Below, piece after piece: positions 39,522 to 43,339 of a DNA stretch of 43,339 nt. Within the stretch, counting starts at the first letter, position 1, and each line of letters starts with the position of its first letter. The notes below the pieces were generated by a model. That model ran no database searches. It was given only the letters and a program-made list of their open reading frames with translations, and was not told the origin of the DNA. The stretch is from Nostoc foliaceum FACHB-393 (GTDB lineage: Bacteria > Cyanobacteriota > Cyanobacteriia > Cyanobacteriales > Nostocaceae), in the NCBI RefSeq assembly GCF_014698505.1, contig NZ_JACJTD010000057.1:1-43339 (forward strand), given 5' to 3'. The translations under genes and the position numbers were made by a program.

Positions 39522-40730
39522 CTATTTCCTTTTGGGATAAGCTCCTGACTGTACTCTGAAGGTTTGAATTTTACCGCTGCGGTTGACTTCCATAGCTATT
39601 ATGTCCCCAACTGTGCTGGACTCTACGAACTTCTGAACTTGGGCTGAGGTTTTGACTGGTTTACCGTTAACTTTTTGAATCACATCTCCAGGAAGCAGTC
39701 CTCCACGCTTGGCTGGGGAATCCTCTGTGACTCCTTTAATTACAATTCCAGCTTCCTGCTGAATGTTCAGTTGATTTTCTTGATTAATCTGTTGTTTTCT
39801 GGTGGGAGAAAGGTCTGCCATTTCAATTCCCAAGAACGGATGTTCTACACGCCCTTTGGTAAAAAGTTCATTGGCGATGCGGGCGGCGGTTTCAATGGGG
39901 ATAGCAAAACCGAGTCCTTGAGCATCAGCGCGGATAGCAGTGTTAACACCAATTACTTCGCCTTGGGCGTTTAACAAGGGGCCACCAGAATTACCAGGGT
40001 TAATTGCGGCATCAGTTTGGATAAAGCTAACTCGCTTATCTGGGACACCAACTTGAGTGCTGGTGCGATCTGTAGCACTGATGATGCCAATAGTGACAGT
40101 ATTATCTAAACCCAGAGGATTGCCAATAGCGATCGCCCATTGTCCTGGTATTAAGTTTTGCGAATTGCCCAACTTTACTGTCGGTAAATGACTCGCTTTT
40201 ATTTTCACTACTGCCACATCTGTCACAGAATCAACTCCTACTACCTTCCCCTCTAGACTGCGACCATCTTTGAGGGTGACTTGTACTGTATCTGTATCTG
40301 CCACTACATGAGCATTGGTGAGTAATTCTCCATCTTCGCTCAAAATAAATCCCGAACCTGTACCGCGCTCAATGCGTTCTTGGGGAATTGGTTGCTCATC
40401 CTCTCCAAAGAATCGCCGCAAGAGGGGATTTTTCAATGCATCAGATATGGGATTGGCAACTTTGCGAGTGGCGTTAATTCTTACCACAGCTGGGCCAACT
40501 TTTTGCACTGCCGTCGCAATAAAATTCACATTATCGCCCCCAGTAGCACCAATCGCTCCGTTAGAAGAATTTGGCACTACCGATTCTGGAGGCGAAGCCA
40601 TTGTTACATTTTTTAACTGTCGGAACGAGGGATTTTGTAGCAGGAGATAGCGACTACCAAATAAACCTGCACCACAGCCGAACACCAGTAAGAACACATA
40701 AACGCCCAGTTGCTTTAAAGATAACTTCAT
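39522..40730 (-). CDS. Deg/HtrA-type serine protease
   Basis: A 402-residue exported or membrane-anchored protease. An N-terminal hydrophobic segment (LGVYVFLLVFGCGAGLFGS) is followed by the trypsin-like domain with catalytic His141 (LTNAHVVAD), Asp171 (SVTDVAVVK) and Ser248 (INPGNSGGPLLN), then one PDZ domain (about 305-395; GVTEDSPAKRGGLLPGDVI). This is the one-PDZ layout of cyanobacterial HhoA/HhoB/HtrA; which of the three it is cannot be decided here. It degrades misfolded proteins in the envelope or lumen. Possible starts are TTG 40754, ATG 40736 and ATG 40730; the last gives MKLSLKQLG, typical of the family. Confidence 0.93.
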   Translation of the reverse strand: MKLSLKQLGVYVFLLVFGCGAGLFGSRYLLLQNPSFRQLKNVTMASPPESVVPNSSNGAIGATGGDNVNFIATAVQKVGPAVVRINATRKVANPISDALKNPLLRRFFGEDEQPIPQERIERGTGSGFILSEDGELLTNAHVVADTDTVQVTLKDGRSLEGKVVGVDSVTDVAVVKIKASHLPTVKLGNSQNLIPGQWAIAIGNPLGLDNTVTIGIISATDRTSTQVGVPDKRVSFIQTDAAINPGNSGGPLLNAQGEVIGVNTAIRADAQGLGFAIPIETAARIANELFTKGRVEHPFLGIEMADLSPTRKQQINQENQLNIQQEAGIVIKGVTEDSPAKRGGLLPGDVIQKVNGKPVKTSAQVQKFVESSTVGDIIAMEVNRSGKIQTFRVQSGAYPKRK

Positions 40731-40789
40731 AATCATTCTGCTTAAGGACAACAATGCAGTTGCTAATTTCTAAGTGTAGTCAAGCTAAC

Positions 40790-41010
40790 GGTAAGTGGAC
40801 AGATAAATTTACGATGAATTGGTCATAGGGCATGGGGTATAGGGGATTTGTACTGAGCGTTGCCGTAAAGCCTGCGGCATAGCTACGCTTAGGGCGCAGC
40901 CTCTCATAGAGAAGTATTAAGCATTGATTCTTCTCCTTGTCTCCCTCTGCTCCCCACTTCTCACACTCTCCATCTAAAATCTAAAGTTAATGCGCTCTTG
41001 ACCTTTATAC
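40790..41010. repeat. Repeat-rich spacer before the M23 gene
   Basis: Contains GGGCATGGGGTATAGGG, a palindrome-rich element (GCCGTAAAGCCTGCGGCATA through GGGCGCAGCC, 40861-40905) and CTTGTCTCCC/CTGCTCCCC words. Such pieces recur at 15630-15770, 24995-25045 and 26360-26420. Confidence 0.6.
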
Positions 41011-41925
41011 ATGACTTTACCCTTTCGTCAACTGTTTCTCTGTAGCTTAGTTAGCGCCTTGAGCCTAGTATCCATACTGCCAAACACCAACAGCGCCAAC
41101 GCTGCTGTGGGTGGTTGTCCAACTCCAGCTCTATCTCGCTTCCAACGCCATAAAGTTGTTCGTGGCGAAACTTTGGAGAGCATAGCACAGCGCTACAATC
41201 TCATGCCTACAACTATTATTGGCATGAATCCAGCTTTACAGAATGGTGCGATGTCTACGGCGGGTTCCACCTACGTAGCCGTTGGTAGTGTACTTCAAAT
41301 TCCTCCCTACAATGGGATTGTAGTCGAAGTGCCTCGTGGTCAAACTTGGCGACAAGTAGCGGCACAATACAAAGTTCGTGCTGATAGCCTTTTTGAGGTG
41401 AATGGCTGCCAACAAGACCCCAGAGTTGTGTTTGTTCCGGGAGTAAATTGGTCACCCAATGGTGTTGTAACAAAGTCCCCTTTACCTACTGATGTAGGTA
41501 CGCCAAACCGTGCATCCCTGTCTGGATACCCCTTGGCACAAGTAGTAACTGTGGGATTACCTTACGGCTGGCAAATTAATCCTGCTACAGGTGAAGTTTT
41601 CTTTCATAGTGGTGTTGATTTGTTAGCACCAGTTGGTACAGATGTGCTAGCGATCGCGCCTGGAACTGTAGCTTTTGCTAATGACCAAGGTTCCTATGGC
41701 AAGTTGGTCATTATTAACCATAGTGGCGGACTTCAAAGCCGCTATGCCCAGCTTGACAATATCAAGGTTACTGTAGGTCAGCAGGTAAGCAAAGGAGACT
41801 TACTGGGAACAGTAGGTACTAGTGGAAAACCAACCTCCAGTCAATCACATCTCCATTTTGAAGTGCGTTCTAGCTCATCTCTCGGTTGGGTAGCACAAGA
41901 TCCCAAAGGTTATTTGAAGAAATGA
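41011..41925 (+). CDS. LysM-containing M23 peptidase-family protein
   Basis: A 304-residue exported protein. The signal peptide ends near ANAA (residue 32). One LysM domain at about 46-97 (HKVVRGETLESIAQRYNLM) and a second, weaker one at about 102-145 (VVEVPRGQTWRQVAAQYKV) bind peptidoglycan. The C-terminal M23 domain has the zinc ligands His199 and Asp203 (FHSGVDLLAP) and His282, with catalytic His280, in SQSHLHFEVR. The other active-site histidine (usually in a YAHL/YMH motif) is Gln247 here (SRYAQLD). It may be a regulator of cell-wall hydrolysis with reduced or no activity. The gene is monocistronic. Confidence 0.9.
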   Translation: MTLPFRQLFLCSLVSALSLVSILPNTNSANAAVGGCPTPALSRFQRHKVVRGETLESIAQRYNLMPTTIIGMNPALQNGAMSTAGSTYVAVGSVLQIPPYNGIVVEVPRGQTWRQVAAQYKVRADSLFEVNGCQQDPRVVFVPGVNWSPNGVVTKSPLPTDVGTPNRASLSGYPLAQVVTVGLPYGWQINPATGEVFFHSGVDLLAPVGTDVLAIAPGTVAFANDQGSYGKLVIINHSGGLQSRYAQLDNIKVTVGQQVSKGDLLGTVGTSGKPTSSQSHLHFEVRSSSSLGWVAQDPKGYLKK

Positions 41926-42000
41926 GGTATTAGGGATTAGGGAGTGGGGAGTGGGGGATGAGCAAGCAGGAGGAGATAGGGAGATAAGGGGATAGAATAA
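41926..42000. repeat. GGGAGTG-type repeats
   Basis: Purine-rich words (GGGATTAGGGAGTGGGGAGT, GGAGATAGGGAGATAAGGGG) fill the space between the convergent M23 and hydrolase genes. Confidence 0.7.
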
Positions 42001-42007
42001 CCATGCC

Positions 42008-43051
42008 CTATGCCCCATGCCCAAATGCTATTGATTCGCTAGATTTTACGATGTGCATTCCTGCCTCTGAAAATCTTGTAAATGCCGCATCTGCCTGTTC
42101 TGTGTAGTCCACAATATCTAGAACGACAACGGGGGAAGTGCAATCTTCTAGTAAATAGATTTTTTGAGCAAGGGTAGCATCTACCTGTTTAATTTCTGTT
42201 AATAAATCGTCAATTGTCCACGCGACACAATGACTTTTAGCTTGCCCACCAATAATTACAGCATCAAATTCTAAAAGTTGCTTAATCAGGCGCGTGTTCT
42301 TTTGAGCAAGTGGACGTTGTTCAAAATCTTCCAACACTTCTGGACGTAAGATGGAATAGTTTTCTGTTAATGGGTTCTCACCTTTTATTTCAAATTGCGT
42401 CTGACTCTGACGAGCAATGCCGTGAAAAAATATTGCTTCTTCTACTGAAGAAACTAAAGCATGACCAATGCCGCCCAACATAGAATGATAAGGCCAAATT
42501 GTGAGGGGATATTTACCGTCTTGGCTTAGTTTTTTAACGTAATGGTAAGTATGTTTTTCTAATAATTCATAATTTCCATTAGTAACACTGTCAGCAACTG
42601 CTGGGTTAACTCTCCAGATTCCTTGTTCGATATCTGTTAGGGTGATGTTAGTCGCTGCTGGAGTAGGATGTTCTCCGGCGGCGTTCACCCAAAAGATGGG
42701 ATGAAAGATTTGCGTTGCTGTGTGGGTGTCCAGGGTGGGTACAATTTGTGTGATTACTCCCAAATTCCGATATATAAATTCACACAATCTGACGTTATCA
42801 TCCACTGCCCCTTTCCCAGATTTTCCACCTACAAATAATTCAAATCCTGGGATACAGAAGGTATTTTGGACATCAATTAATAGTAAACAAATCCTGGTTT
42901 TATCTAAAGATGCTGGTTTGATGTCGTGTTTTTGTGCCCATACTTCGCCTGCTGTTGCACATTCTTGGTAAGGTACGCGCCATACTTCTCCTACCTTATT
43001 GGAGTTAAAATGTGGGGGAATTGGTAGTTGGGTTGTTGTTTGGGTATTCAT
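42008..43051 (-). CDS. Nicotinamidase-like cysteine hydrolase (isochorismatase superfamily)
   Basis: A 347-residue enzyme of the cysteine-hydrolase fold. The catalytic aspartate Asp60 (LLLIDVQNTF), a metal site Asp108-x-His110 with His117 (PTLDTHTATQIFHP), a candidate lysine Lys166 (LLEKHTYH) and the nucleophile Cys275 (IGGQAKSHCVAW) are present. It is much longer than typical nicotinamidases (about 180-220 residues): there is an N-terminal extension of about 50 residues and an insertion of roughly 60-70 residues between lysine and cysteine. The substrate is therefore uncertain; an amide or nicotinamide-like compound is the family's normal type. No NAD-metabolism gene is adjacent. Confidence 0.85.
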   Translation of the reverse strand: MNTQTTTQLPIPPHFNSNKVGEVWRVPYQECATAGEVWAQKHDIKPASLDKTRICLLLIDVQNTFCIPGFELFVGGKSGKGAVDDNVRLCEFIYRNLGVITQIVPTLDTHTATQIFHPIFWVNAAGEHPTPAATNITLTDIEQGIWRVNPAVADSVTNGNYELLEKHTYHYVKKLSQDGKYPLTIWPYHSMLGGIGHALVSSVEEAIFFHGIARQSQTQFEIKGENPLTENYSILRPEVLEDFEQRPLAQKNTRLIKQLLEFDAVIIGGQAKSHCVAWTIDDLLTEIKQVDATLAQKIYLLEDCTSPVVVLDIVDYTEQADAAFTRFSEAGMHIVKSSESIAFGHGA

Positions 43052-43140
43052 ATAATTCTGTATTTATGTTGTAATTATTAAGCTTGCCCTTAGTTAAATA
43101 TAATATAATGCTTTACTTAGAAAACCTCATTATGGGAACC

Positions 43141-43212
43141 TAAGAGGTTGTTTGAAAAGTGTTTCGCTGTGACTTTAAGCACTTTTAGATCCCCCCTAAC
43201 CCCCCTTAAAAA
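43141..43212 (+). mobile_element. Partial copy of the MITE-like element
   Basis: TAAGAGGTTGTTTGAAAAGT matches 2376-2394, and AGATCCCCCCTAACCCCCCT at 43187 matches the C-rich arm of the element at 2377. The match ends in CTTAAAAAG, after which unrelated sequence (GCTACGGTGTACACACAAG) begins. Its right half is missing within the window, possibly through another insertion. Confidence 0.6.
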
Positions 43213-43339
43213 GCTACGGTGTACACACAAGTAGAAGTAAACTACTAGGGGAAGAGATTTGAGGGGGCAGAGAGAGTGGAAAATCCAATAAGAATTCATG
43301 CTCAACTGTGGTGCAAAAAAGCATTTGGCGACCCAAGGT

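Noticed and set aside
43117..43305. 62-codon minus-strand frame at the right edge
   Set aside because: It is mostly a translation of the partial MITE-like element.

Overview
The window comes from a cyanobacterium, most likely a filamentous Nostocales species (Nostoc or a close relative). Direct signs are the many HIP1 octamers (GCGATCGC, e.g. 3363, 5023, 41650), short tandem 7-bp-type repeats between and inside genes (14273-14342, 27190-27284, 39303-39345), and genes typical of oxygenic phototrophs: psbY, a CRR6 homologue, a Ycf55/DUF3685 protein, a DUF760 protein, a TIGR02652 protein and a phytol-kinase-type enzyme. No rRNA, tRNA or CRISPR array was seen. The species assignment is inference.

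Layout. 1-2.6 kb: aldo/keto reductase, a secreted EndoU-like protein and a MITE-like element. 2.6-4.9 kb: GNAT acetyltransferase, then a methyltransferase, a cupin and an unknown gene in one direction. 5.0-7.1 kb: an amidase and a Crp/Fnr regulator, tandem on the minus strand. 7.3-8.8 kb: a membrane-anchored protein with a duplicated C-terminal domain. 8.9-14.9 kb: a minus-strand series (methionine aminopeptidase, cupredoxin, two-domain M16 protease, VOC protein, TIGR02652 protein). 15.1-17.5 kb: gamma-carbonic-anhydrase-like protein, psbY and folC; psbY lies between the arms of a perfect 92-bp inverted repeat. 17.6-18.9 kb: orphan sugar-binding lipoprotein. 19.0-24.2 kb: pilM-pilN-pilO-pilQ, the inner-membrane platform and secretin of type IV pili. 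24.3-25.1 kb: a decayed VapBC-like toxin-antitoxin pair. 25.6-29.5 kb: HU, a CobD-like aminotransferase, an unusual flavoprotein and a phytol/polyprenol kinase. 29.6-35.1 kb: a Ycf55-type response regulator, a NACHT NTPase with pentapeptide repeats and a Fur-family (FurC/PerR-like) regulator. 35.7-43.1 kb: CRR6, a GT9 glycosyltransferase, ispD, scpB, DUF760, a Deg/HtrA protease, a LysM-M23 protein and a nicotinamidase-like hydrolase.

Most genes are single housekeeping or photosynthetic transcription units; only the pil genes form a clear functional operon. The strongest recurring theme is the activity of small repeats. They fill spacers, interrupt the toxin remnant, lie directly in front of start codons (folC, the flavoprotein), and in four genes (M16 protease, CobD, response regulator, NACHT protein) appear to sit in frame inside the coding sequence, adding linker-like peptide segments. 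I saw no complete new multi-gene system. The best candidates for follow-up are the psbY inverted repeat, the in-frame repeat insertions, the NACHT-pentapeptide protein and the secreted EndoU protein.
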